A stretch of 64,000 bases of DNA, taken from NCBI GenBank assembly GCA_030374765.1, contig JARGXX010000077.1, positions 785,895 through 849,894 on the forward strand, written 5' to 3'. Numbering within the stretch: the stretch's first letter is position 1; every line of letters starts with the position of its first letter. Below, piece by piece: positions 54,370 to 64,000 of this stretch. Source of the stretch: Agarophyton chilense. Lineage: Eukaryota > Rhodophyta > Florideophyceae > Gracilariales > Gracilariaceae. Made by a program: the position numbers and the translations under genes. Under the pieces are notes generated by a model. It saw nothing but the letters and a program-made list of their open reading frames with translations, was not told the origin of the DNA and ran no database searches.

Positions 54370-56190
54370 ATGATAAGAACGGATCCCTGCAAGCGCCGCC
54401 GCGATGGCCACCGCGAACCGCTCTTCGATCGATCGCTTCAACGGGTTCGCTGGGCCTCAGAGACAACCTTGTCTCGTCCTGAAGTCCCAATAGGACTCGC
54501 GAAAGTAGCCACATGGCTACGAGATGTCGCAGACATCGAAGAGTGCTTCCGTTCGTACACCTTCAGAGAGATGGCTAGCCATCCTTCATCGGACCTGACC
54601 GTGTGGGGTCGCCGTCACTTCTTGCCGCTGCTAATCGAACGACGAGCGCGTCTTTCCGCGTTCCGCCGCTTAATTTCCGATGACTTCATCGGCCGGGTAG
54701 ACATCGAGTTCTACCGACGTCCGGCGGATGAGCCGTACGTAGCGAGGACGCTACGCGAAAGCTTCCTGAACAGGGTTGAAAGTTGGGCGGACGACCGCCC
54801 TCTGGTTCACAAGCTTTGCTTGCCTTTCCCGTACCTCTGCGAGGATGCTGAGGGGATTCCCTGGCTGACCACCTTCGAGGAAGTCCACAACGGCATGGGT
54901 GCCGAGGAGATTGAGCGCATCCTACGGAATCCGAAAATACTCCGGGTGCTGCCTCCGACGGTCACCCGTGACAACGGAGCCAATTGGGTCCTCGACCCCT
55001 GTAGGCGCGATGCGTCAGGCGACTTTGTCGCAAGGGTACTACCTCCGATGGACGCTTGGCTCGACCAAATCATGACGTACACGCCACATTCTTGGCGACA
55101 ATTCGAGCGCATGCGCCGCCATAAGTACCAGGTTCTGGTAGCCTACCACCAAGTCGAGGTCGACTGCTTCCAGAAAGATGTCATCCGCGACATATCATGG
55201 CCTTAGCCATCGTGGTGGGAGGAAGTTGAAGTCCCCTACGGGTTCTTCAACGAAACTCCGCCGGTAGTCGTCTACCGTGGCTCATACTTCACGACGTATC
55301 CTGGATACCAAACAGTGCTCCGCACTGAATGGGCCTGCTCGGTGGCACGCCATCTCATCTATGAGGCCCGCGCGGGTCGCTTATGGTGGATCCCTCCACC
55401 GGTACGCAAGGACATAAGAGATCTTAATCTCACTGGCGTCGAGCCCGATCTGGCTGATGACGAGCGACGCAACGCCGAAGCGAAGAGTCTGGAGACTCTA
55501 CTCGAATTTATCGACAAGACCTGGTGGTCTTCTCTTCCAAAAGACGGGGTGTTTCCTGACTTCCCTGCGACGCCACGCGTCCGAATGTGTGGCGCCATGC
55601 GCCCTGCCCACAACGATGGAGCAACTCCGGTGCATCGCGGCTGTGATTAGGTTGTCTTCAACCCAATCCTTTGGACTCTGGACATTCCAGAACAATACCT
55701 AGTCATCCATGACCAAGGAGGCAACCTCGTTGTGGAGAATCCGCGGGCGGACTTCATCGCTCCTCTCTCTGTAGGCCGGGTATCTACCTCGTCGAACTCG
55801 ACGAATTCGGTACGCCTTGCAGAATGGCGTCGCCAACAACTAGCGAAGCTAGCCTCCGAACCGAAGGATGTCGACATGGTCGACCAACCGTTGGTTACAC
55901 GGCCAAAACTTGGATTGGTGCCCGCACCGCCAAGTGAGCTTGCAAAAGAGAACTCCGCTGCAGCTCTACTGGATGCCCTCAAGGGCTACGGGGTGACGAG
56001 CCTTGCTCAACTCCAGGCCAGGATGGCCAACAACCCTTCGTCAACGCCGGGACCTGCTGCAGTAGCCGCACCAACCACTTCGACTACGGGGGCTATCCCT
56101 GATATCAGCAGCACTGCCGTGCCTGCAGGGCCGTCGACAGCTCCTGGGGACGAACTCCTAGATAGTGAGGAGGAATTATCTCAAGTGTAG
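54370..56190 (+). pseudogene. Gypsy-4 antisense gene (conserved with Gypsy-3)
   Basis: A single plus-strand frame of ~606 codons, antisense to the element, interrupted only by TAG at 55204 and TAG at 55648. Segments TPPVVVYRGS, TEWACSVARHLIYEAR and WWIPPPVRKDI correspond in order to TPPVLSYFGSQ, SEWTVLAAILALEAAR and FFIPPRVAQDI in Gypsy-3. The C-terminus is Ala/Pro/Thr-rich. No zinc finger, signal peptide or membrane helix is visible. It starts ~105 bp from the 3' LTR, so the LTR could supply an antisense promoter. It lies between chromodomain and LTR, where other retroelements keep env or extra ORFs. Function unknown. Confidence 0.65.
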
Positions 56191-56365
56191 CTGTCCAAAC
56201 CTTCTTTTCATAAAACAAATGCGTTCCCTTGAATACCTGCCTGCCTCCTTTGCTCTATCATTCCAGTAGGTTAGCCATCTAGCGAATGTGTTGGGATTGG
56301 TACGGGCTCTGCTCCAGCCGCAATAGCGGGGAGCCCGCACAGGTCCAACAGTTTCAGTGTTGTGT

Positions 56366-56660
56366 TTACACTTGCGAGTTTGCCTCAGCGGGTTCCACTA
56401 GGTCATGAGTGGAGCCATGATTAGCTCGCAGAAGTATCTCATCCCGGTCGGGGACGCTGATCTTCCGTCGTCGGCAGTAGCGAGCCACGAGGTTCCACGG
56501 CAGGCTATCAGCGGTGTGGAAGGTGTCTTCCTCTGCTGTATATCCGAGCCACCGAACTTTGTACTCGCGTTTCTCCGCCGCTCCCTGGGTATGACCCACT
56601 ATCTTGTCTATGACGCTTTCGTCATCTCCCGTCACCGCGGGCGGCTTAGACGCCCCAATG
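56366..56660 (-). pseudogene. Gypsy-4 chromodomain
   Basis: Contains VIDKIVGHTQGAAEKR, EYKVRWLGYTAEEDTF and VARYCRRRK, a chromodomain. It continues the integrase in another frame after a 1-bp shift near 56,775. The 175 bp between its stop and the antisense gene's stop hold nothing I recognise. Confidence 0.8.
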
Positions 56661-56661
56661 A

Positions 56662-59600
56662 CTACGTGGTCCAGGTTATGACGCTCCTCGAGTCCTTCGT
56701 TCTCAATAAGAACCGTGTGGTTTTCCTCGTCACCGCTGATGACCTTGTAAGGTCCAACGACAATTTACGGGAGATCTTCTCACCTGGAACCTCTGGCTCC
56801 CTAGGGTCTAAGTGCCTCCGCAGGTACACATACGTACCGGGTTCCGGCATTCGCTTCTCAACGACGCGAGCATCGTACCGCTGCTTGTAGCGTTGCTGCG
56901 CTTTAGTTAAGGCACCGGTCGCGCGCGACAGCAGTTGACGCAGCTGTGTCAAAAACTGCATCTTAATCTCGCGAGGAGCCTTCCCTTTTAGGGTTCCGAG
57001 TCTCTGTAGAGCCAGCGGCTCCGGGGCGTTAGCGAGTACCAACTCGAACGGGGAATGGCCGGTGCTAGAATGGACTTGTGTATTGTACCCAAAGGTCAGC
57101 GCATCGCTGTAAAGGTCCCAGTTGTGCTGATGCTCAGCAACATAATGCCTCAAGGCAGACAACATGGTTCGGTTGAACCTCTCGACTTGACCGTTGGTCT
57201 GCGGATGGTACGTGGACGTGAAGAGGTTCTTGATGCCAAGGATTTGGCAGGCGCTCTGGAAGAACTTCGAGGCGAAGTTAGATCCATTGTCCGACAGGAG
57301 AGTGACGGGTGGTCCATAGACAAACACCCAATGGGTGCAGAACGACCTTGCAATTGCGAACGCATCGGTGTTCGACAAAGGGATGGTCTTCGTCAACTTT
57401 GTGAAGCGGTCACAGATCACCAGCAAGTAACGATTACCTCTACTCGTAGTCTGAAGTGGCCCCAAGATGTCGATCGCGACACTTTCCAGCGGTGCGGTCG
57501 CCGGGAACAGCTTCAATCGGGAGCTTTTTCTCACAAGAGAAATCCTCTCCTTCACACACGAGTCACACTCGTTGACCAAACGGTACACATCGGCGGCCAT
57601 GCTTGGCCAGTAATAGCGTCGACGCATCGTGGCGTACATCTTTCGTCCTCCCGGGTGTCCTGCGACACGGGGGTAATGATGCATATGCATCACGCGCTCC
57701 CTTAGCGATTTTGGTGTGAGCACCTGCTCGCTTTGATCTATTCTAGCTTTTCGGACTAATAGTCCATCGTGGTCCGTGTACACACGGCATTTAGGGTCAT
57801 GGAGAGACCGTTCTCTCATGTCCTCACAGAACGAGTCTGTGGCTTGCTCGGCGAGCAATTCTTCTAGCGAAACCGCCGTCAGCTCATGTTCTTCAACGTC
57901 GAAGGCGGCATCCCAAGGATGCGAGGCATTGCAGAACGTGATGCTCGGGCCTGTAGCCTCCGGCTCACACACAAAACAGGGTATGTCCTCTGAAGGTCTC
58001 ATAGCGGTCTCACCATCTGTGGGCATGTGCGACAACGCATCGGCCGCTTGGTTTTCCGAGCCCTTCTTGTAAATGACTTCGTAATCATACTCTGCGAGGC
58101 GTAACCTCCATCTAGTTAGGCGGCTATTCGCGTCGGAGTCCGACAATCCGAGAACCCATCTCAAGGACTGGTGGTCGCTGATCACTGTGAAGTGCGTGCG
58201 CTCTAAGTAAGGCCGTAATATGGTCAGCGCCCACACAACTGCGAGACATTCTCGCTCCGTAGTGAAGTATCTCCTCTCGGTGGCGGACAAGGTCCGGCTC
58301 CAATACCCAACTGGATGACGGATTTCGTTATGAACTTGCGTCAAGACGCAACCAATCTGGCCAGCACTGGCATCGATCTCCACCGTAAACGGGCGGTCTG
58401 CCCTTGGTAGCTTTAACACTGGCGCGTGCGTCAGTGCTTGCTTAAGCATTTCGAACGCTTCTAACTGCTCAGCTGTGAGCTGCGGCAATCGAGGTGAAAC
58501 CTCTTTCTTCGTAAGCTCCGTCAGCGGTGCAGCAACTTTCGCGAAATTTCGCACAAAACGTCTGTAGACGTTGCACATTCCGAGAAAGGATCGAACTTCA
58601 GTCTGCGTCGCAGGTGGTCGCGCCTTCTGGAGAGCCTCAAGGTTCTTCGTGGCAACTTCCAACAGGCCCGGTTTGATTACGTGGCCAAGGTAATCTACTG
58701 ACCTCCGAAAGAAGTGACACTTCTTCAACTTCAGGGTTAACCCTGCGTTTCTGAGAACAGTGAGTATCTCGTCCACATGTCGTATGTGTTCGTCCGCATT
58801 TTTGGAGAAGATGATGACATCATCAATATACACCAGGCAACATTGCCATTTGAATCCTGCTAGCAGGATATCCACGATTCTCTGGAACGTTGCTGGGGCG
58901 TTGCAAAGCCCAAAGGGCATACGAGGGAACCTATAGGTCCCTGCGTGACACGTGAACGTGGTTTTGTCCTGATCTTCAGGCGCGACGGACAGTTTCCAAT
59001 ACCCGCTATTGCAATCTAGCGTGGTAAAGAACTGGGCCTCGCCCAAGCTGTCAAGACACTCGTCTATGCGGGGTAGGGGATAGGTATCCTTCACGGTAAG
59101 GGCGTTGAGGCGCCTATAATCTACGCAGAAGCGTAGGCTTCCGTCGGGTTTCGGAACAAAGACAACTGGGCTTGCCCACTCTGACCTGGCCGGTTCGATG
59201 ACACCTGCATCAAGCATACGCTTCACTTCGGCGAACTCGTGTTCTCTAATCTTCGGTCCAGCTCGATAAGGCTGCGAGTGAACAGGGGTTGCCCCTGACA
59301 TCAACTTGATCCGATGAGGAGGTCCTCGAATCTCTCCAAGCTTACCGCTCCACATGTCTTCATGCTTACCAAGCATCCCTTTCACGGCACGCTGCATCTT
59401 TGGCGAGATCTCCGAGAGATCTATCGAGTCCAAGAGGCTCGTTGGAGGCTCGGTCGTCTGAGACTCTCTAGTGTCACATGCCGGGTGTGGCCTGAGGTTT
59501 CCGGGTTCCGGTTCCTCGGGTTGTCGATCGTGCAGGATTGTGTAGATGTCTGACGGGCGCTGCGGAACAGCACGACCAAGGACTTGTCCTTTACAAAGCG

Positions 59601-59742
59601 TCACTTCGTGACGAGCGAAGTTGGCGACAATAACTCTGAACGGTCTGTTGCTGCGAACGTTTGCGAGCGACGCCATTCGCCAGACGAACGCGATATTTGT
59701 CGAAGAGCTTCTCTTCTGGCTGGAGGAAGAAACTTCCTCCAT
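56662..59742 (-). CDS. pol: Gypsy-4 pol: RT, RNase H, integrase
   Basis: 1,026 open residues. RT has YIDD at 305-308 and TTLDCNSGYW at 240-249; RNase H has EIDASAGQ near 455 and SDHQSL at 522. The integrase zinc finger uses HMHH (686-689) and CDSC (726-729), and the catalytic triad is intact: D758 (AIDIL), D818 (LLSDNG), E854 (NGQVERFN). All enzymatic cores look functional. The protease lies upstream across a frameshift near 59,690, and the chromodomain lies downstream across another. Confidence 0.85.
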   Translation of the reverse strand: MEEVSSSSQKRSSSTNIAFVWRMASLANVRSNRPFRVIVANFARHEVTLCKGQVLGRAVPQRPSDIYTILHDRQPEEPEPGNLRPHPACDTRESQTTEPPTSLLDSIDLSEISPKMQRAVKGMLGKHEDMWSGKLGEIRGPPHRIKLMSGATPVHSQPYRAGPKIREHEFAEVKRMLDAGVIEPARSEWASPVVFVPKPDGSLRFCVDYRRLNALTVKDTYPLPRIDECLDSLGEAQFFTTLDCNSGYWKLSVAPEDQDKTTFTCHAGTYRFPRMPFGLCNAPATFQRIVDILLAGFKWQCCLVYIDDVIIFSKNADEHIRHVDEILTVLRNAGLTLKLKKCHFFRRSVDYLGHVIKPGLLEVATKNLEALQKARPPATQTEVRSFLGMCNVYRRFVRNFAKVAAPLTELTKKEVSPRLPQLTAEQLEAFEMLKQALTHAPVLKLPRADRPFTVEIDASAGQIGCVLTQVHNEIRHPVGYWSRTLSATERRYFTTERECLAVVWALTILRPYLERTHFTVISDHQSLRWVLGLSDSDANSRLTRWRLRLAEYDYEVIYKKGSENQAADALSHMPTDGETAMRPSEDIPCFVCEPEATGPSITFCNASHPWDAAFDVEEHELTAVSLEELLAEQATDSFCEDMRERSLHDPKCRVYTDHDGLLVRKARIDQSEQVLTPKSLRERVMHMHHYPRVAGHPGGRKMYATMRRRYYWPSMAADVYRLVNECDSCVKERISLVRKSSRLKLFPATAPLESVAIDILGPLQTTSRGNRYLLVICDRFTKLTKTIPLSNTDAFAIARSFCTHWVFVYGPPVTLLSDNGSNFASKFFQSACQILGIKNLFTSTYHPQTNGQVERFNRTMLSALRHYVAEHQHNWDLYSDALTFGYNTQVHSSTGHSPFELVLANAPEPLALQRLGTLKGKAPREIKMQFLTQLRQLLSRATGALTKAQQRYKQRYDARVVEKRMPEPGTYVYLRRHLDPREPEVPGEKISRKLSLDLTRSSAVTRKTTRFLLRTKDSRSVITWTT

Positions 59743-60340
59743 CGGCGCACCTCGCCAAGACGATGGTTTCAGAGCTAGGAGAAAGGGCTATCTTCCGTGC
59801 GACGTGAATACGTCTGCAATGGTAGAAGGGGTCCTTCTTTAGCTTCTTTCCCTCACCCTTCGGTGGTGTGTGACGCCAATCAGATGCCGGTCGTCGGTAT
59901 ATAGGAACAGATGAGTTTTTACTCATATATAGGGTCCCCCTCTTAGGGTGGATAGCGTCAACATGCTTATCGATGAAATCACATCCTAGGATCACGTCTG
60001 TACTCAGACGTTCGGCGACCAGGAATGGCACGCGTGCCAGATAGTCCGCGATGCGGACGGTTAGCACGGTGGTGCCGCGTATTTTGAGGGCATGCCCTCC
60101 TGCGTCGTTAAGTCCGAGGGTCTTCTGAGCGGGTGCCAATGGGGTTATCCTCAACCCCGGAACTGCATCCTGGTGGATGAGGTGAGGAGCGGCCCCTGTA
60201 TCCAATACGGATAAAACCTCCATGGCATCGTCTTTGGTAAAGCCCACACGGGCTACAACTTTGTAGTTGAAGCGTCCTATTTTGAGGACGGGGTCCTGTT
60301 GCGGCGTAACAACTTCTGCACACTTGTCTAATAGACACTT
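59591..60340 (-). pseudogene. Gypsy-4 protease
   Basis: Aspartic protease with VLDTGAAPHLIH and the downstream VILGCDFIDKH segment. The frame extends up to about 60,400 beside the gag stop and ends out of frame with RT at 59591, while the RT frame picks up the same sequence (ASLANVRSN) slightly upstream. One indel near 59,690 therefore separates a once-continuous Pr-RT polyprotein. Confidence 0.8.
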
Positions 60341-60402
60341 GGTAACGATTTCGTCACCTTCGTCTCTGATATCCGGAGTCTTAGAAGAGGAGACTTGGGC
60401 CT

Positions 60403-62722
60403 CTAAGTCCGGGGGACGTTTCCCTCAGCTTGGGGCTCAGCGTTGTCCTTGCGAAGGACCTGGGGTTGCGCGGACACCGCGCTAGGTCGTAGGGCCTGGT
60501 ATCCTCTTCGTGGAGGCGTGAGTCCTGCCACGAAGTAGACCATCGCCGGAATCCTTGCCGCTATCTCTGGAGAGGCCTCAATTATACGCTGTCGAGCCTG
60601 CGCTCGCATGGCCGGAGTGATCCACTCGCAATCAGCGACCACGTGGTCGGGATTGGCGCATAAGTAACAAGCTCCGTAAGCTTCGCGTTGAGGCGCATGC
60701 TGGCTCCGCTGGAGCCTTCGATCAACCCATCCAACGCGCTTGGGCTGCGCCCACTCCTCCATACGGGTGTTATAGTTTGACACTACCGGAAGCGCGGGGT
60801 CACTTTGTCCCAACGGGTCAGATTGCGGAAGGGTTTCCGCCTCTGTTGTGCTACAACTGTAGCTTGGGTCCGTAGGCGGACCCTCTACATCGGTGCCGAT
60901 ATGCAGTATGGCGTCGTCGCCAAGATTACGGCCTGTCAGAGCCGTATCGGTGGAAAGTGTCGTACCCTCCAGTGACATCACCGGTGCATTAGCCTGATAC
61001 GGCTTGACATTCAACGGATGCCTGAGCGGTCGCGTCAGCCGTGACGTATGTCCATGAGACATAGCCAGTTCAACCACAGCGTCCAAGGTCGTAAATCGAT
61101 CGCGGTGGAGCTGGCGGTCTCGTGTCACACACGAAGCGACGCTGGGCAAGAGCCCTTCGATAAAGGAAGCAATTTGCTCTTCCTGTGAATAAACCCCACA
61201 AAGTCTCGAGAACTTCAGGCAGACACGCTGTCCGAAAGACTGCTCAGTCTCACCAGCCCTCTGGCGTAGTAATCGGAGATCACGTACTAGATCCTGGATA
61301 TACTCATCCTTCGCGTAGCTGCGTAGCAGCCTTTGGATAGCCTCTGGCCATGACTTGATTCCCGTGGAGGAATCGTCAATCGCGTCCGCGTGCAAAGTAC
61401 TGTCGTACGCTATACGGGCATTGCCCGTCAGGAAGTACGGGAGTACTAACTTTGCCATACCTTCGGAGATTCGGTTGTTATTGGCCTCGCGTTTGAACGC
61501 GGCTAAAAAGGTCAGGACTGACATAGGATCTGCTCCGTCGAACCGACGGTTCGCCATGGTGGTATTGAACCGCTTGACCATAGAAGCGACACGTCGCTTA
61601 ACTTTCGAGCTCTCGCTTGTTGCTCGATTATCTAACCGATATGTCTTGTACGACAAGACTTTCTTGAAGCGGCTATTAGCAGGGTTAATCTCTGCGAGAT
61701 TGTGCTTCTGCAAGTCCGCACCGGACTCTGAGCTCGAGGATGATATATCATCCGTGGACGAAGATTCCGAACCGGATTTGCGCTTCACCTTAGAGCTTTT
61801 GCGCTCCTGCTTGGCTCTGGAAGCCCTGGGCTTGTGTGAGGGAACCTCACCTTCTGATGGAGAAGTACCATGCTTCATAAGGAATGCCACCTGGCCTTGC
61901 AGGGCAGCTCGTTGGAACTCTAGGTCCTCGACCTTCTTGTCCAGGTTGACGATTCGAGTCTCCAGGCCCTGGAGCTCCTGTCCATTAGAAGTGACACCTC
62001 CTCGTTGTGTGGCATGCAACACCTGGAGGGGGATCTCGAACGCAAGAAAAGATTGAAGGCGTTGTTGCAGCGCAGCTTGCACTTCACCTACAACCTTTAC
62101 AGTTAGTTCGGCGAGTCGAGCTTCGAGGGATTCCCTCCAACTCCGCTCAGCCTCGTTAACCTGCTGGGTCACGAGCCTGGGCACGAGGTCTACGACCTCG
62201 GCAACGACGAGCTGTCGAACTTGCACCGGTACTACGTCCATTGGAAGTCTTGGGGATGGAGTTTCATCCACGTTGATGGGAATTCCTCCCGAGGGTGGGG
62301 CATGAAGACCTTTTTCAGGGGGAAACACCTTACTGGGACGAACGGTATCAGTCGTCGTAGACTGTTTTCGCTGGGGGGTCCAGCCTCGGTAAGGGAAGGG
62401 GAGTGAACTCCACCCTAGGCGAGGTAGCAAGAGCTACCGATGGTGTGTTCACTGGCACACTAGGACCTGCAGGTCCGGAGGAAGAAGGTTCTTCCACGAC
62501 TGGGGAGGGTGAGAAGGCTGCATCTCTCGCAGTCGCTGACTGCACCTCCCCGGGCGTCGGGCCATGGGCTAACTGGGCAACTCGGAAAAGTTTCGGGGGT
62601 TTGCTTCCGCCGAGTGCTGAGGCGTTGTTCTTTGTAGAACTAGCCTCTCGACCACTGACCGAAACGGACTGATTGTCGTTCGAAGTCGAACGCCTGAAGG
62701 AAGCACCCGATCGGGTGCTCAT
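60403..62722 (-). pseudogene. gag: Gypsy-4 gag (one frameshift)
   Basis: ATG at 62722 opens a Ser/Pro-rich N-terminus for ~120 residues, then a 1-bp shift near 62,360 leads into the 675-residue frame ending at 60403. That part has a heptad-like segment, a Ser-rich acidic stretch, a capsid-like helical core and the knuckle CYLCANPDHVVADC (C-x2-C-x4-H-x4-C). The order parallels Gypsy-1 gag. Confidence 0.8.
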
Positions 62723-62804
62723 GACTGGGTCCGGGTGACGACCTGGGCAAAAAGACGAGTATCTCCTTGAATTTGAAGAAGTGAGAGTGCGTAGTCTCTT
62801 GTGT

Positions 62805-62822
62805 TTCTAAGTTGGGAGACCA
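62805..62822 (-). other. Gypsy-4 primer-binding site
   Basis: Minus-strand TGGTCTCCCAACTTAGAA, four bases inside the 5' LTR. It differs at one base from the Gypsy-1 site. The tRNA is not identified. Confidence 0.65.
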
Positions 62823-62826
62823 GAAA

Positions 62827-64000
62827 TGTAACGCAATGCGCTACTCGGGAGACCAGCCGCGGGCGGCGAGAGCTACGCACAGGCAGAGCCTGGAAAGCTG
62901 GGGTCGGCTATCTGGCCCTAGAGTCCGCAACGACTCAAGAGAGGCGTCGTCTCACAGGCGAGGAGTGTCGACTAGACACAGACTCCTATCGTTCCACAGG
63001 AGCTCTAGGCGTCCGGAAGACGTGCTCGGAGTGGTGTCGATCCGACACGAACCGAAGTGATCGGCCTGGATATACGCCGCGTAAGACGAGTAGCCGGGGC
63101 GAGCCCCGGGATTGTACCAGAGCCCGGACTAGCGCCACGACCCTAACGTCGGCAACGACGCACCAACCACTTCCCCCAACGGGTGGCGATAACAGAGCAG
63201 GGCAAGCCCTGAGATTGTACCAGCGCTCAGACGAGAGCGTCTGCTTGGCTATGCCGACTGGCGCCACAAAGTGGTAATCACTCACACCCAACGGGTGACG
63301 ATAGCAAAGCAGGGCAAGCCCTGGGATTGAACCAGCGCCCAGACGAATGCGCCTGCCTGGCTTTACCAGCTGCACCTGGAAGTGATACTCACTTATCCGA
63401 GGCTCCTGATCCACACCTCGGTATCCAACGGATACGGGTCTACAATCTGCTCGGGCAGTAGAACTGCCAGCGGTCCAATAGACCGAGCGAAAGTGCAATG
63501 CGCCACGCGGCGACCGATGGCCGTGAGGGCAAGGACTGGACGGGGGAATAATCGATAGGCTAAAACGCGAGAGATACCTCTGCAGCAGTTGATCAGACTG
63601 CTGCCTGTCTTGTCGGCGTCGACTGGGAACGAAGGTCTGATAACCCTATAGTCTCAAGACACGAACTAGTAGTTCGGAGGCGTCGCTCGCCTCTTGGACT
63701 TTACTTCGGTCTAGTCCCCCGCGACCCGGCGCTCAGGTACCGCCGGCCGCTTAGCAGTTTAGCCATTACGATAGATTACAACTAATAAATACAATTAAAA
63801 TTACAAGGCAGCAGTGCAGAGCACTGTATGGTGCCAACCACACGAACTAGCTGCCGGCCATTGCCACACGTATGACACCTAGCGCATGCACGGTATTCCA
63901 TCCTGGCGGTATGCCAGCTATTACGGCGTCGTCACTGCTTAGTGTAAGGAGGTCGGAGGAGGGTGGCTACTTGTCCTCAATAAGGGCCCGGCGCGTTGCG
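62827..64000 (-). repeat. Gypsy-4 5' LTR (cut by window edge)
   Basis: Matches 53087-54260 with scattered substitutions and three or so 1-bp indels (for example near 63,757 and 63,884). The window stops about five bases before its end. Confidence 0.9.

Larger units (their letters stand above)
53087..64000 (-). mobile_element. Gypsy-4, nearly complete Ty3/gypsy chromovirus
   Basis: Two LTRs in the same orientation (53087-54265 and 62827 to the window end) enclose, on the minus strand, gag, protease, RT, RNase H, integrase and chromodomain, and on the plus strand an extra long gene next to the 3' LTR. LTR identity is high (only scattered differences), so insertion is fairly recent. It is inserted in duplication unit 2; the 5 bases before it are GCTCG, and the matching duplicate should lie just past the window. 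Confidence 0.9.

Overview
The window is repeat-dense eukaryotic nuclear DNA. It holds four Ty3/gypsy LTR elements, a LINE fragment, a Tc1/mariner fragment, one very large palindromic DNA transposon, and an apparently intronless host protein kinase gene present as two tandem copies. I see no rRNA, tRNA or CRISPR. A red alga (florideophyte-like) would fit the intron-poor kinase and the gypsy-rich setting, but nothing proves it and I hold this weakly.

Layout. (1) 1-7017: Gypsy-1 on the minus strand, with right-hand LTR, gag, pol and a dead integrase. It is inserted into the integrase end of an older minus-strand element, Gypsy-2 (7018 to about 10.9 kb). (2) 10.5-12.65 kb: unassigned DNA, one 270-bp copy of a repeat also found upstream of the kinase genes, and a LINE endonuclease remnant. 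(3) 12648-33286: a 20.6-kb near-perfect palindrome. Each ~10.2-kb arm carries, from the centre outwards, a gene joining an unknown N-terminal domain, a DPPY-type (beta-class) DNA methyltransferase and a SET domain; a gene for an 877-aa basic/coiled-coil protein of unknown function; and a convergent KDZ/Plavaka-like transposase. The ~770-bp centre between the divergent methyltransferase genes holds eight copies of a 12-bp palindrome at ~63-bp spacing plus three longer hairpins. (4) 33287-38243: the 3' part of Gypsy-3 (integrase, chromodomain, antisense gene, LTR), then an inverted LTR fragment and a mariner remnant. (5) 39575-53086: a ~7.2-kb tandem duplication with a PH-AGC (Akt-like) kinase in each copy. 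(6) 53087 to the end: Gypsy-4, a nearly complete chromovirus with two LTRs, inserted into the second duplication unit.

The two signals that look new are the palindromic transposon with its own DNA methyltransferase-SET protein and central iteron-like array, and a large antisense gene between the chromodomain and the 3' LTR that Gypsy-3 and Gypsy-4 share. Many reading frames are damaged. Four in-frame stop codons in the palindrome are identical in both arms, while other lesions are private to one arm.
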